In this document: positions 18,522-29,638 of the stretch, piece by piece
How positions within the stretch are numbered: position 1 is the stretch's first letter
Layout: every line of letters starts with the position of its first letter
NCBI GenBank assembly: GCA_003725745.1
Contig: RHDP01000001.1
Location: forward strand, 5,807,501-5,871,500
Length of the DNA stretch: 64,000 bases
Direction: 5' to 3'
Origin: Streptomyces sp. I6
GTDB taxonomy: Bacteria > Actinomycetota > Actinomycetes > Streptomycetales > Streptomycetaceae
Program-made: the position numbers and the translations under genes
The notes under the pieces: model-generated
What the model saw: the letters and a program-made list of their open reading frames with translations, nothing else
Databases searched by the model: none
What the model was told of the DNA's origin: nothing

Positions 18522-19022
18522 GCTCCCTGCTTACCTCATCGAGTGGCGGTGCGGCGCGGTGAACCGTCCGTGCGCCGCACCGGTGTGCCGGGCGCCCCCG
18601 CCCCGGGCGCCCCGGCCCCGGCGGGGGAAACGGCTCGAGGGCCGGATCGCCGGCACCGTCCGGTGCCGCTCGTGACGCGGCCGCCGCCCGTCCCGCCCGT
18701 GCGCTCGCGCCCCTGGTCGAGGCGCTGCGCGCGGCTGGGCCTCCGCCGGATCCCGCCGGCCCCGCCCGTGTTGATCCCGCCGTCGCGCCTGGTGCGCCGT
18801 CCCTGCGAGCGGACCTCGCCGGGCAGGTCGGCGCGGTGCCGTGGGCCGTGCACCGTGCCGCACAAGGCGCCGGAGGCAGACACGTCGAGCTGAATTTCGT
18901 ACCACGGAGTGGCGGAACGCCTACGGAATGGCGTTAACTGGCCCGCAACCCCAGGCGTTCGACCACCGTCCGACGTGTCGTTCACCGGGCAGCACAACGA
19001 CGTGCGAGGGGGGAGACCTTTG
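18522..19022. other. Interval between MobA-like and DUF5955 genes
   Basis: 500 bases. Apart from a possible broken gene (18563-18937, separate entry) I see nothing firm. The last 90 bases contain the ribosome-binding site of the DUF5955 gene. Confidence 0.5.
18563..18937 (+). CDS. Possible small protein without a recognisable start (frameshifted or fragment)
   Basis: An open frame from a TGA at 18560 to a TAA at 18935. It has strong G/C third-position bias and a protein-like composition (LAPLVEALRAAGPPPDPAG, then LRADLAGQVGAVPWAVHRAA and a terminal HVELNFVPRSGGTPTEWR). No ATG, GTG or TTG lies early in the frame. A GTG-led piece in another frame just upstream (about 18543-18640) could join it if one base is missing from the G/C runs near 18640. 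The family is not recognised. Overlapping frames on both strands look poorer. Confidence 0.35.
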   Translation, partial: TVRAPHRCAGRPRPGRPGPGGGNGSRAGSPAPSGAARDAAAARPARALAPLVEALRAAGPPPDPAGPARVDPAVAPGAPSLRADLAGQVGAVPWAVHRAAQGAGGRHVELNFVPRSGGTPTEWR

Positions 19023-19343
19023 TTGCGGAGCGTGGAACAGACGCGGGAACAGACGCGGGAGACGCGGAGCGGCGAGGAGCCGAGAGTGACGGAGCTGCGT
19101 GCGTCCGTCTCCCGGCTCCGACGCGAACTCGCCGGTTACCCGGCCGAGTTCGCCGACCGCGGGATAGCGGAGGACGAGCTGGCGGCGATGGACGCGATGG
19201 CCCTCAGCGGCGTGCCGGAGGTCCGGCGGCTCCGCCGGTCGCTGCTGCTGATCGCCGGAGCGGTCGGCTCGGTCAGCGCACTGGCGGCCGGACTGGCGAA
19301 CGTGCGGCACGCGGTGGAGCTGTTCGGCGAGCCGAAGATCTGA
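19023..19343 (+). CDS. DUF5955-family protein
   Basis: About 106 residues. The conserved part is ELRASVSRLRRELAGYPAEF followed by IAEDELAAMDAMALSGVPEV and a membrane-type helix RRSLLLIAGAVGSVSALAAG near the C-terminus. TTG at 19023 is preferred because GGGGGGAG lies 7 bases ahead and the length matches the family. GTG codons at 19032 and 19086, and at 18909 far upstream, are alternatives. Function unknown; it is found widely in Streptomyces. Confidence 0.75.
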   Translation: MRSVEQTREQTRETRSGEEPRVTELRASVSRLRRELAGYPAEFADRGIAEDELAAMDAMALSGVPEVRRLRRSLLLIAGAVGSVSALAAGLANVRHAVELFGEPKI

Positions 19344-19436
19344 GGACGTGCCGTCCGGGTGCCGGCCCCGGCCCTCCGTCCGGCAGCCCCTGCCGGGCCC
19401 GCGCCGGCCGAGGGCGGTCCCGTACCCTGGGAGCCG

Positions 19437-20150
19437 ATGTTCACCTCCCGGGGTCCCACCCTCCGCGAACTCGCCGTACAGGCGCTGTCGTCGGTCGAGC
19501 GCGGGTACGACCTGCTCGCGCCCAAGTTCGACCTGACCCCGTTCCGCACGCCGGACCGGATACTCGACGAGACGGCGGCAGCGTTGCGACCGCTGGGGCC
19601 TTTCCGTGACGGGCTGGACGTCTGCTGTGGCACGGGTGCCGGCGGGCGAGTGCTGCGCGCACTCTGCCAGGAGCGGGTCGTCGGAGTCGACTTCAGCGCC
19701 GGGATGCTCCACGAGGCCCGCCGCTCCCGCCCCGCGGCCGTCCTCGTCCGCGCCGACGCCCGCGCCCTGCCCTTCCGCCCGGTATTCGATCTGGCGGTGA
19801 GCTTCGGCGCCTTCGGGCACTTCCTGCCGTCGGAGCGCCCCGGACTCTTCGCCCAGGTGCACTCCGCACTCCGCCCCGGCGGGGTCTTCGCGTTCCCCGT
19901 CGGCGCGCCGCCCCACTTCGGCACCCTGCCGTACTGGGCGATGCTCGGCTTCGACACGGTGATGCGCGTCCGCAACCGGGTGTGGCGGCCCGGCTTCGTC
20001 ATGTACTACCGCACGTTTCCCCTCGGCGAGGTGCTCGCCGAGCTTCGACGCACCGGATTCGACGTGGAGTTGGCGCCGCTCGAAGGCCTCGGGCGGCGCT
20101 CCGACGGCACCCCGCGCTGCGCGGTGGTGGTGGCGCGGCGCAGGGCGTGA
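19437..20150 (+). CDS. Class I SAM-dependent methyltransferase
   Basis: A 237-residue protein. SAM-binding motif I is LDVCCGTGAGGRVLRALCQE; motif II region VVGVDFSAGMLHEARRSRPA; motif III VLVRADARALPFRPVFDLAV. The C-terminal half (PYWAMLGFDTVMRVRNRVW, MYYRTFPLGEVLAELRR) would hold the acceptor. ATG 19437 (MFTSRGPTLRELAVQALSS) follows CTGGGAG; an in-frame upstream extension to 19359 is Pro/Ala-rich and unlikely. It follows DUF5955 by 94 bases. Substrate unknown. Confidence 0.85.
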   Translation: MFTSRGPTLRELAVQALSSVERGYDLLAPKFDLTPFRTPDRILDETAAALRPLGPFRDGLDVCCGTGAGGRVLRALCQERVVGVDFSAGMLHEARRSRPAAVLVRADARALPFRPVFDLAVSFGAFGHFLPSERPGLFAQVHSALRPGGVFAFPVGAPPHFGTLPYWAMLGFDTVMRVRNRVWRPGFVMYYRTFPLGEVLAELRRTGFDVELAPLEGLGRRSDGTPRCAVVVARRRA

Positions 20151-20495
20151 GCCGGCCCGTCGGAGTGCCCGGCGGACCGTCCCCCGCCCGGTGCGCCGTC
20201 CCCCGCCCGGTGCGCCGCGCGCCGCCCGGCGCGACCCCGGTGCAAGGCGGGCGGCAGGCTCCGCCGGGCCGCACGAGCCGGTACAGGTGAGCCGCAGGCC
20301 CCGCCGGGCCGTGGTGCCGGGAGAGCCGCCGAGTGGCGCCTGCGCGGACCGGCCGCCGGGAAGCCGCCGGGAAGCCGCCGGAGCGGCGCGCCCGTGCCGG
20401 ACCGGAGCGGCTTGGGCCCCCGGAGGGTTCCGGAGCGTGGTGCCGGGGCTTCCGTCGCCGGAGGGTCCCTGGGCGGTCCGGGCCGGGGCCGGCGG
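20151..20495. other. G+C-rich intergenic region between convergent genes
   Basis: Between the methyltransferase stop and the IclR stop. It contains a 19-bp unit CCGTCCCCCGCCCGGTGCG twice in tandem (20177-20214) and short AAGCCGCCGGG repeats near 20357. No gene supported. Confidence 0.6.
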
Positions 20496-21301
20496 CTACT
20501 CCCGGGGCGCCGACGTGTTCGCCAGTGCCTCCGAGAGTTCCTTCGCCACCGTCCGCAGGACCGGCACGATCTTCTCCGTCGCGGCCTCCGTCACCCGGCC
20601 CGCCGGTCCCGAGATGGAGATCGCGGCGGCGGTGGGGAGTCGGGCACCGGGACGGCGAGGCAGCGCACCCCGATCTCCTGCTCGTTGTCGTCGACGGCGT
20701 AGCCCGCGCGGCGGACCTGTTCCAGCGCCTCCAGGAAGCCGTCGGGCGTGGTGATGGTCTTCTCCGTCGCGGCCGGCATACCGGTGCGGGCCAGCAGCTC
20801 CCGTACCTCGTCCGGCGGGACATGGGCGAGGAGCGCCTTGCCCACGCCGGTCGAGTGCGGCAGCACCCGGCGCCCGACCTCGGTGAACATGCGCATCGAG
20901 TGCTTGGACGGGACCTGCGCCACATAGACGATCTCGTCGCCGTCGAGCAGCGCCATGTTCGCCGTCTCACCGGTCTCCTCGACCAGGCGGGCGAGGTACG
21001 GGCGGGCCCAGGTGCCGAGCAGCCGGGAGGCGCTCTCGCCGAGACGGATCAGCCGGGGGCCGAGGGCGTAGCGGCGGTTCGGCTGCTGGCGGACGTAGCC
21101 GCAGGCGACCAGGGTGCGCATGAGCCGGTGGATCGTGGGCAGGGGGAGCCCGCTGCTCGCGGAGAGCTCGCTCAGCCCGACCTCGCCCCCGGCGTCGGCC
21201 ATCCGCTCGAGCAGGTCGAAGGCCCGCTCGAGGGACTGCACCCCGCCGCTGCTGGCGGCGGGCTTGGCGGCGTCGGTGGTGCTGGCGCTGGACGTCGGCA
21301 C
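20496..21301 (-). CDS. allR: IclR-family regulator, probable AllR, one apparent frameshift
   Basis: Repressor of allantoin genes in the S. coelicolor system, where its effector is a pathway intermediate. N-terminal winged helix: VQSLERAFDLLERMADAGGE, LSELSASSGLPLPTIHRLM, YVRQQPNRRYALGPRL. The effector domain follows (ALLDGDEIVYVAQVPSKHSM, HSTGVGKALLAHVPPDE, DDNEQEIGVRCLAVPV). At about 20640 the frame shifts; adding one C to the CCCC of GACTCCCC restores the usual IclR ending (AAAISISGPAGRVTEAATEK and a stop at 20496), 268 residues. Divergent from allantoinase across a 337-base control region. Confidence 0.88.
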
Positions 21302-21486
21302 GTCAACGGTCCTTTCAGGCGGGCGGGCAAGGCAGCAGCCTACCGGGCGGTGCCGTGGCGCACACCGCCGATGCGCGGGCGTAGCGGCCGGTCAGGGCGT
21401 TCTCGCCGGTGTGTGGCCGGTCATCTCCGATGGGTCCCGCGACAGCGCCTCGCTGCACCGTCGCGTTCTGCTCGACGAAAGCATAG

Positions 21487-21501
21487 TTCCACTTCGTGAA
21501 A
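21487..21501. promoter_or_regulatory. Second IclR-like inverted repeat in the allR-allantoinase interval
   Basis: TTCCACTTCGTGAAA is a near-perfect inverted repeat (TTCCAC/GTGAAA with a 3-base centre, one mismatch). It lies 186 bases upstream of allR and 138 upstream of the allantoinase start. Different in sequence from the TTCAAC operators; possible autoregulatory site. Confidence 0.35.
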
Positions 21502-21578
21502 ATCTCTGGTGATGGCCGGCCTGGGTCCGGAGGGTGCCCGCGAGGTCTTGACTGGGCGGGAGCGGAGGGGAAGACTCC

Positions 21579-21595
21579 TTCAACAGTTCGTTGAA
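21579..21595. promoter_or_regulatory. AllR-type operator before allantoinase
   Basis: TTCAACAGTTCGTTGAA: two perfect 6-base half-sites (TTCAAC/GTTGAA) around 5 bases, 43 bases upstream of the GTG. This is the best match of the three sites in the window. The interval 21302-21638 holds this site, the 21487 repeat and no gene. Confidence 0.6.
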
Positions 21596-21638
21596 TTTCG
21601 CTGTGCGGAAGTACCGCGGTACGGAAGTGAGGGGCAGG

Positions 21639-22991
21639 GTGTCCGATACGCACGTCACGGACGTGAATCTGGTGCTGCGCTCGACACGTGTCATCACCCC
21701 CGGCGGCACGCGCCCCGCGTCGATCGCCGTCGCCGGCGGGAGGATCGCGGCGGTGCTGCCGTACGACGCCGAGGTGCCTGCCGGAGCCCGGTTCGAGGAC
21801 GTCGGCGACCATGCCGTCCTGCCCGGTCTCGTCGACACGCATGTGCACGTCAACGACCCCGGCCGCACCGAGTGGGAGGGCTTCTGGACCGCCACCCGGG
21901 CGGCCGCCGCCGGCGGCATCACCACACTGCTGGACATGCCGCTGAACTCCCTCCCGCCCACCACCACGGTCGCCAACCTGCGCGTCAAGCAGGACGTGGC
22001 GCGGCCCAAGGCGCACGTGGACACCGGCTTCTGGGGCGGCGCCGTCCCGGGCAACGCCAAGGACCTGCGCCCGCTGCACGAGGCCGGCGTCTTCGGCTTC
22101 AAGTGCTTCCTGTCGCCGTCGGGCGTCGAGGAGTTCCCGGAACTCGACCAGGAGCAGCTCGCCGGCGCCCTCGCGGAGATCACCGGCTTCGGCGGCCTGC
22201 TGATCGTCCACGCCGAGGATCCGCACCACCTGTCCGCCGCCCCGCAGCGGCCGGGTCCCCGCTACGCCGACTTCCTCGCCTCCCGCCCCCGGGACGCCGA
22301 GAACACCGCGATCGCGAACCTCATCGCGCAGGCCCGGCGCCTGGACGCGCGGGTGCACGTGCTGCATCTGTCCTCGGCCGACGCGCTGCCGCTGATCGCC
22401 GGAGCCAGGGCCGAGGGCGTGCGCATCACCGTCGAGTCCTGCCCGCACTTCCTCACCCTCACCGCCGAGGAAGTCCCCGACGGCGCAACCGAGTTCAAGT
22501 GCTGCCCGCCGATACGCGAGGCGGCCAACCGGGACCTGCTCTGGCAGGGTCTCGCCGACGGCACCATCGACTGCGTCGTCTCCGACCACTCGCCCTGCAC
22601 CGGCGATCTGAAGACCCCCGACTTCGCCTCGGCCTGGGGCGGGATCTCCTCCCTCCAGCTCGGCCTGCCGGCGGTCTGGACGGAGGCCCGCAGGCGCGGC
22701 CACACCCTGGAGGACGTCGTCCGCTGGATGTCCTCCGCTCCGGCGGAACTCGCCGGCCTCACCCGGAAGGGGGCGATCGAGGCCGGACGCGACGCCGACT
22801 TCGCCGTCCTCGCCCCCGACGAGACCTTCACCGTCGACCCCGCCGAACTCCACCACCGCAACCGGGTCACCGCCTACGCGGGCAAGACCCTGCACGGTGT
22901 CGTCAAGTCGACATGGCTGCGCGGCACGCGGATCGTGGAGAACGGCACCGTCGCCGAGCCCACCGGCCGGCTGCTCGAAAGGAACGACTGA
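21639..22991 (+). CDS. allB: Allantoinase
   Basis: Hydrolyses allantoin to allantoate. 450 residues, the normal size. Binuclear-metal motifs of dihydropyrimidinase-type amidohydrolases are present: [18 protein letters not shown], the carboxylated Lys region [27 protein letters not shown], and [14 protein letters not shown] with the catalytic Asp. GTG 21639 follows GTGAGGGG; the frame can extend to 21591 but that would overlap the operator. The stop is 4 bases before the allantoicase GTG, so both are one operon opposite allR. Confidence 0.96.
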   Translation: MSDTHVTDVNLVLRSTRVITPGGTRPASIAVAGGRIAAVLPYDAEVPAGARFEDVGDHAVLPGLVDTHVHVNDPGRTEWEGFWTATRAAAAGGITTLLDMPLNSLPPTTTVANLRVKQDVARPKAHVDTGFWGGAVPGNAKDLRPLHEAGVFGFKCFLSPSGVEEFPELDQEQLAGALAEITGFGGLLIVHAEDPHHLSAAPQRPGPRYADFLASRPRDAENTAIANLIAQARRLDARVHVLHLSSADALPLIAGARAEGVRITVESCPHFLTLTAEEVPDGATEFKCCPPIREAANRDLLWQGLADGTIDCVVSDHSPCTGDLKTPDFASAWGGISSLQLGLPAVWTEARRRGHTLEDVVRWMSSAPAELAGLTRKGAIEAGRDADFAVLAPDETFTVDPAELHHRNRVTAYAGKTLHGVVKSTWLRGTRIVENGTVAEPTGRLLERND

Positions 22992-22995
22992 CACC

Positions 22996-24117
22996 GTGGC
23001 GATACCGTCCTTCACCGGCAACGCGAACCCGTACGGGGGCGGCGACCCCTACGCCGACTACCGCACCGCGGACTTCCCGTTCACCGGTCTCGCGAACCTC
23101 GCCGACCGCCGGCTGGGCGCTGGTGTGGTCGCCGCGAACGACGAGTTCTTCGCCCAGCGGGAGAACCTGCTGGTGCCCGAGCGTGCCGAGTTCGACCCGG
23201 AGCACTTCGGCCACAAGGGCAAGACCATGGACGGCTGGGAGACGCGGCGGCGCCGCGGTGCCTCGGCCGAGCAGCCCTGGCCCACGGCCGACGACCACGA
23301 CTGGGCCCTGATCCGGCTCGGTGCGCCCGGCGTGATCCGCGGCATCGTCGTCGACACCGCGCACTTCCGCGGCAACATGCCGCAGGCCGTGTCCGTCGAG
23401 GCAACCGCCTGGGAAGGGGCCCACGGCGCCCCCACCCCGGAGGAACTGCTCTCCGGGAGCGTGAAGTGGACGACGCTCGTACCGCGCACCCCGGTGGCCG
23501 GCCACGCGGCCAACGGGTTCGAGGTCACCGCCGAGCAGCGCTTCACCCATCTGCGCGTCAACCAGCACCCCGACGGCGGCATCGCACGGCTGCGCGTGTA
23601 CGGAGAGGTCGTCCCGGACCCGAAGTGGCTCGCCGCGCTCGGCACCGTCGACGTCGTGGCGCTGGAGAACGGCGGCGCCGTCGAGGACGCCTCCGACCGC
23701 TTCTACTCGCCACCGGCCAACACCATCACCCCGGGCCGCTCCCGGAAGATGGACGACGGCTGGGAGACCGCGCGCCGCCGCGACCGGGGCAACGACTGGA
23801 TCCGGTACCGGCTGGTCGCCGACTCCGAGATCCGCGCCGTCGAGATCGACACCGCCTACCTCAAGGGCAACTCCGCGGGCTGGGCCTCGCTCTCGGTCAG
23901 GTCGGGCGAGGACGGCGAGTGGGCCGAGTTCCTGCCGCGCACCCGCCTGCAGCCCGACACCAACCACCGCTTCGTACTGGACACCCCGGTGGCCGGCACG
24001 CACGTCCGCATCGACATCTTCCCTGACGGAGGCTTCTCCCGGCTGCGGCTCTTCGGCTCGCTCACCGAGCGGGGCGCGGCGGCCCTGGCGGCCCGCCATC
24101 GCGAACTCGGCGGCTGA
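22996..24117 (+). CDS. alc: Allantoicase
   Basis: Converts allantoate to ureidoglycolate and urea. 373 residues made of two similar jelly-roll repeats, visible as KTMDGWETRRRRG / RKMDDGWETARRRDRGNDW and VVDTAHFRGNMPQAVSVEA / VEIDTAYLKGNSAGWASLSV, each followed by FTHLRVNQHPDGGIARLR / HVRIDIFPDGGFSRLRLFG. This duplication is diagnostic of the family. GTG start at 22996. The next enzyme, ureidoglycolate lyase, is not encoded in the window. Confidence 0.96.
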   Translation: MAIPSFTGNANPYGGGDPYADYRTADFPFTGLANLADRRLGAGVVAANDEFFAQRENLLVPERAEFDPEHFGHKGKTMDGWETRRRRGASAEQPWPTADDHDWALIRLGAPGVIRGIVVDTAHFRGNMPQAVSVEATAWEGAHGAPTPEELLSGSVKWTTLVPRTPVAGHAANGFEVTAEQRFTHLRVNQHPDGGIARLRVYGEVVPDPKWLAALGTVDVVALENGGAVEDASDRFYSPPANTITPGRSRKMDDGWETARRRDRGNDWIRYRLVADSEIRAVEIDTAYLKGNSAGWASLSVRSGEDGEWAEFLPRTRLQPDTNHRFVLDTPVAGTHVRIDIFPDGGFSRLRLFGSLTERGAAALAARHRELGG

Positions 24118-24207
24118 CCGCGCCCCCGCGCCCGGCGGCTTCCCGGCCCGCGGCACGGGGCGCACCGGACCCCGCGGCACCGGTGCGCCCCGCGCCGCTG
24201 CGCGCGC

Positions 24208-25407
24208 TCAGCGCCGCAGCACCCGGTGCTGCACGGACTCCAGCGGGCCCCTGGCGAACCGCCGCAGCCACAGCGCGGAGCCCGCCATCAGCACCGCGCA
24301 CACCGCCGCCCACAGCGCCATCACCCACCAGGGCCGCCCGGACTCGCCGAGCCGTTCCGCGAGGCCGAGGCCGATGCCGTACGAGACGAGCACACACAGG
24401 ACGTTCTGGAGCACATAGGCGGACAGGGCCGTCCGACCGACCGAGGTGAGCCCCTGCGCGAACCATCCCTCGCGGCGGAACCGGTCCACGGCGGCGCCGA
24501 TCAGGCCGATGTAGCCGACGGCCACCAGCGGGGCGGCGCAGTAGCGTCCGAGCAGGAAGCCGCCGGGCCCGGCGAGGACGGACAGCGCGGTCAGCGGTAC
24601 GCCCAGGCCCAGGCCCCAGCCGAGCATCCGGGCACGGATGCGGCGGCCTGCCGTGCCCGCGCCGAACGCCCCCGCCCGGTACAGCCGTACACCGAGCAGG
24701 AACAGGAATACCAGGAGCCCGAAGGACAGCACCGGCTCCAGCCGCAGGGCCACGGCGTTCTCCAGGCGGAACGCGATCTGGTCCGGGTAGCCGCCGTGCG
24801 CGTACAAGTCGACGACCCGGCGGGGGACATCCCCTCCGGCCCCGGCGCCGTACGCGTCCCCGGACGCGAGCAGCGCCGCGGTCAGCCCGCCCATCAGCAG
24901 CAGGTGCAGACCGCCGGCCCACCACATCACCCGGCGGCGGGCCCGCTCGGAGCGGGTCAGCAGCCGGGCGACGAGCAGGGCCGTGACCGCGTACCCCATG
25001 AGGACGTCCCACGCGAACACCAGGACGAAATGGACGGTGCCCTCGGCGAGGAGGAAGAGCGCCCGGCCCCGGTACGTGCCCGGCCAGGGCAGCCCGCGCC
25101 GGGCGGCGGAGTCGAACTGGATGGCGAGGCCGACGCCGAAGAGGATCGTCAGCATGGACAGGAACTTGCCGTCCGCGAGGAGCCGGAACAGCGTCTCGGC
25201 GCCGTCCGACGGGGACGTGAAGCCCAGCATGCCGCCGGCGCCGTGGAGGATTCCCACTTCGGCACCGGGGGCGGTGAACACCCACACGTTCGTCATCAGC
25301 GTGCCGAGGACGGCGGTCCCGCGCAGCAGGTCGAGCAGGGCCAGCCGGCCGCCCGGCGCGCCGGGTGTGCCGGGCGCGCCGGCCGGGGTGGAGACGGTCT
25401 CGGTCAT
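24208..25407 (-). CDS. DUF418-family membrane protein
   Basis: A 399-residue integral membrane protein with about 9-10 helices. Family features: N-terminal LALLDLLRGTAVLGTLMTNV, FSMLTILFGVG-like LSMLTILFGVGLAIQFD, and the C-terminal DUF418 region LTSVGRTALSAYVLQNVLCVL followed by GESGRPWWVMALWAAV. ATG 25407 (MTETVSTPAG) is used; a longer frame to 25470 lacks support. Function in the family is unknown, possibly acyl or small-molecule transfer. Convergent with allantoicase. Confidence 0.88.
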   Translation of the reverse strand: MTETVSTPAGAPGTPGAPGGRLALLDLLRGTAVLGTLMTNVWVFTAPGAEVGILHGAGGMLGFTSPSDGAETLFRLLADGKFLSMLTILFGVGLAIQFDSAARRGLPWPGTYRGRALFLLAEGTVHFVLVFAWDVLMGYAVTALLVARLLTRSERARRRVMWWAGGLHLLLMGGLTAALLASGDAYGAGAGGDVPRRVVDLYAHGGYPDQIAFRLENAVALRLEPVLSFGLLVFLFLLGVRLYRAGAFGAGTAGRRIRARMLGWGLGLGVPLTALSVLAGPGGFLLGRYCAAPLVAVGYIGLIGAAVDRFRREGWFAQGLTSVGRTALSAYVLQNVLCVLVSYGIGLGLAERLGESGRPWWVMALWAAVCAVLMAGSALWLRRFARGPLESVQHRVLRR

Positions 25408-25796
25408 GTCCCCATCGTCCGGGCCGTTCCCGCCGCGATCGTCGTGGCGGATGATGAACGCGCCCTGCACCGAAGGATGTAGGGACGCCGGCGCGGTCTA
25501 CGACTCCGGGACGCCGGCGCCGCCCGCGTGCCACCGGCGGGCCGCGCGACTCCCCACACCTCTTGCCGGGGGCGCCACTCTGGCTCCCATCCGCTTCAGG
25601 CCGGCCGTCGCCGCCTGAGCCCACGGACGGCCACGGGAGCTGCTGCTTTGCAAAAGGAACTTGCACACCCCTTGCACAACACCAGGGCGTGGGGGTGGCC
25701 ACGGTGGGACGATGGGACGTAACGGAAGTCGAGCGGGGAAGACTTTCCCGTCCTTCCCGTCCGCGCCGCGCGGCCCTGCCTGCGGCGCCCGCCCCG
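25408..25796. other. Intergenic region with an A/T-richer TTGCA-repeat island
   Basis: 389 bases between the DUF418 start and the glpD stop. No gene supported. Near 25646-25680 it holds the palindromic CTTTGCAAAAG and two CTTGCACA direct repeats exactly 11 bases apart (25660 and 25671), in a locally low-G+C patch. Possible regulator site for the DUF418 gene. Confidence 0.5.
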
Positions 25797-27351
25797 TCAG
25801 CCGGTCCGGGCGGCAAGTGCCTCGCGCGCCGCGTCCAGCGCGGTCTCCCGGTCGTGCGGCACCAGGCCGATCCGGGTACGGCGGTCGAGGAGGTCGGACT
25901 CGTCCAGCGCTCCCTCGTGCCGTACGGCCCACAGCAGTTCGGCCCCGTGACCGGATGGCCGGGGACGACGGGACGGGCCAGTGCGGGGTCGGCCAGGCCG
26001 AGGGCGTGCACGGCCGGTGCCTCGGATCCGTAGCGGCCGACCAGCCGGGCGGGCGCGTCCAGTGCGGCGAGTGCGTCCGGACCGGCGGCGCCGACCAGCG
26101 GCAGTGCGGCCGTCCGGCACCGCCCGGCACGCAGCCCGCGTGCGGCGACCGCCGCGTCCACCGCGTCCTGAGCCATCCGCCGGTACGTGGTGAGCTTGCC
26201 GCCGACGACCGTGACGACGCCGTCGGGCGAGGTGAGGACGGCGTGCCTGCGCGAGATGTCCGCGGTGCGCCCCGGATCGCCGCCGCCGTAGGTGTCCAGC
26301 AGCGGGCGCAGCCCGGCGAAGGCGCCGACCACGTCGCCGCGGGCCACCGGCACGTCGAGCGCGGAGCCGAGAACGTCGAGGAGGAAGCCGATGTCCGTCT
26401 CCGGTACCTCCGGCACATCGGGCACGTCGCCGTCGACCGGTTCGTCGGTCAGGCCCACGTACACCCGGCCGTCGCCCTGCGGCAGGACGAGGACGAAGCG
26501 GTTGGCCTCGCCGGGGATCGGGATGTGCAGGCCGGCCGCGAGACCGCCGAGGGCTTCGGAGCGGAGCACCAGGTGGGTGCCCCGCGAGGGCCGTAGCCGT
26601 ACGTCGCCGACGAGTCCGCCCGCCCAGACGCCGGCGGCGTTGACGACCGCGCGGGCCCGGATCCGCAGTTCCTCGCCGGTCCGCTCGTCGCGTACGGCCG
26701 CTCCCCGGCCGCCGACGGAGAGCGCGCGCACCCGGGTGAGGATCCGGGCGCCGTGCGCGGCGGCCGTCCGGGCGACGGCGGTCACCAGCCGGGCGTCGTC
26801 GGTGAGCCGGCCGTCCCAGGACAGCAGTCCGCCGCGCAGTCCGGCCGGCCGCAGGGCGGGCGCCAGGTGGCGGGTCTCCACCGCGGACAGGGTGCGCGGC
26901 GCGGGAGGGCCGTCCGCGAGGTGCGGGCGGACACCCGCAGCAGGTCGCCGGCGCGGAAGCCCGCCCAGGCCAGCGCGGCCTGGGCGCGCGGGACCAGCGG
27001 CGTCAGCGGGAGGACGAACGCCTGGGCGCGCACCAGGTGCGGGGCGGTGCGCTCCATGAGGATGCCCCGTTCGACGGCGCTCTCGTGGGCGACGTCCAGC
27101 TGGGCGCTCGCGAGGTAGCGCAGTCCGCCGTGGATGAGCTTGGAACTCCACCGGGAGGTGCCGAAGGCGAGGTCGTGGGCGTCGATCGCGGCGACCGACA
27201 GCCCCCGCGAGGCGGCGTCGAGGGCCGCTCCCGCGCCCGTCGCGCCGAGGCCGACGACGAGTACGTCGACCTCGGACCCGTCGGCGAGCGCGGCCAGTTC
27301 CCGCGCGCGGCGCGCCGCGTGGAGGGAGGAGGCGGGGTGCGGAGTGCTCAT
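25797..27351 (-). CDS. glpD: FAD-dependent glycerol-3-phosphate dehydrogenase, two apparent frameshifts
   Basis: Oxidises glycerol-3-phosphate to DHAP at the membrane. ATG 27351; FAD motif VDVLVVGLGATGAGAALDAA, then FGTSRWSSKLIHGGLRYLAS and the later GVVTVVGGKLTTYRRMAQDA. Frame breaks lie near 26925 and 25950; both are repaired by one base in a G/C run (GCCC to GCCCC, ACGGGG to ACGGGGG), giving 1557 bases and 518 residues, the expected size. The last segment is AELLWAVRHEGALDESDLLD then RTRIGLVPHD, as in GlpD C-termini. The ATG overlaps the TetR gene stop by 4 bases. Confidence 0.87.
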
Positions 27352-27946
27352 GGCGAGAGGGTCCTCTCCAGAAGGGTCCGCAGCTCTTCGAGGAAGGCCG
27401 CGTCGGTGAGCCCGGGGTCGTCCGGTTCGGTCATCGTGCGCAGCGACATGGCGAACGACTGGACGACGAGCAGCAGCGACCTGGCTTGCAGATCGGGGTG
27501 GAGGCGGCGGACGGAGCCGTCGGCGTGGCCCTCAGCCAGGGCGCCGGTGATCAGCCCGAGGAGCGCGTCCTGGCTGGCGCCGCGGCGGTCGAGCAGGTAC
27601 GGCAGCAGCAGTTCGGGGTCGACGTCGACGATCTTGTGGAAGAGGGGGTGGGCGCGGAAGGCGGCGACCCCGCCGGCGAGTCCGTCGACCAGCCGCGCCC
27701 GGGTCGTGGCGTCCGGCCGGGCCGGGGGATGGCGCTCACGGCGACCGCGATCCACTCCCGCGTCATCAGATCGCCGACGAGGGTCCGCACGTCCGGCCAG
27801 CGCCGGTACAGGGTCATACGCGACACGCCGGCGCGCCGGGCCACGTCGGTCAGGGTGGTCCGGCGTACGCCGACGGCCAGGACGCAGTCTCGTGCCGCGT
27901 CCAGCACGGCGTCCCCGTCCCCATGGTTGTGACGAATAGGCGTCAT
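27348..27946 (-). CDS. TetR-family regulator, one apparent frameshift
   Basis: N-terminal HTH is clear: DAVLDAARDCVLAVGVRRTT then LTDVARRAGVSRMTLYRRWP. Near 27725 the frame changes; one C added to the CCCC run of GCCATCCCC restores the ligand domain (TTRARLVDGLAGGVAAFRAH, LLPYLLDRRGASQDALLGLI) to the stop overlapping glpD, 199 residues. Same operon as glpD and divergent from the AGPS-like oxidase 71 bases away, so it probably controls both. A lipid or glycerol derivative is a reasonable ligand guess. Confidence 0.85.
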
Positions 27947-28017
27947 CTGTCACAGTGTAATGCAGGGCAGGCCGCGCGGCACCGCGCCCCGCGAACAGAC
28001 GGTGAAGGACGGACGAC

Positions 28018-29610
<1,593 letters not shown>

Positions 29611-29638
29611 CCGGTCCTGCCTTCCGAAAGGCGCATCC

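Noticed and set aside
18909-19022. GTG at 18909 as start of the DUF5955 gene
   Set aside because: Adds 38 residues unlike the family and has no good ribosome-binding site; TTG 19023 with GGGGGGAG fits better.
20177-20214. Two tandem 19-bp units considered as CRISPR or attachment site
   Set aside because: Only two copies, no spacers, no integrase or cas genes nearby; simple G+C-rich duplication.
24062-27151. 1029-aa minus-strand open frame covering DUF418 and glpD
   Set aside because: It is a chance joining of the middle of GlpD with a shadow of the DUF418 gene, permitted by the frame breaks.
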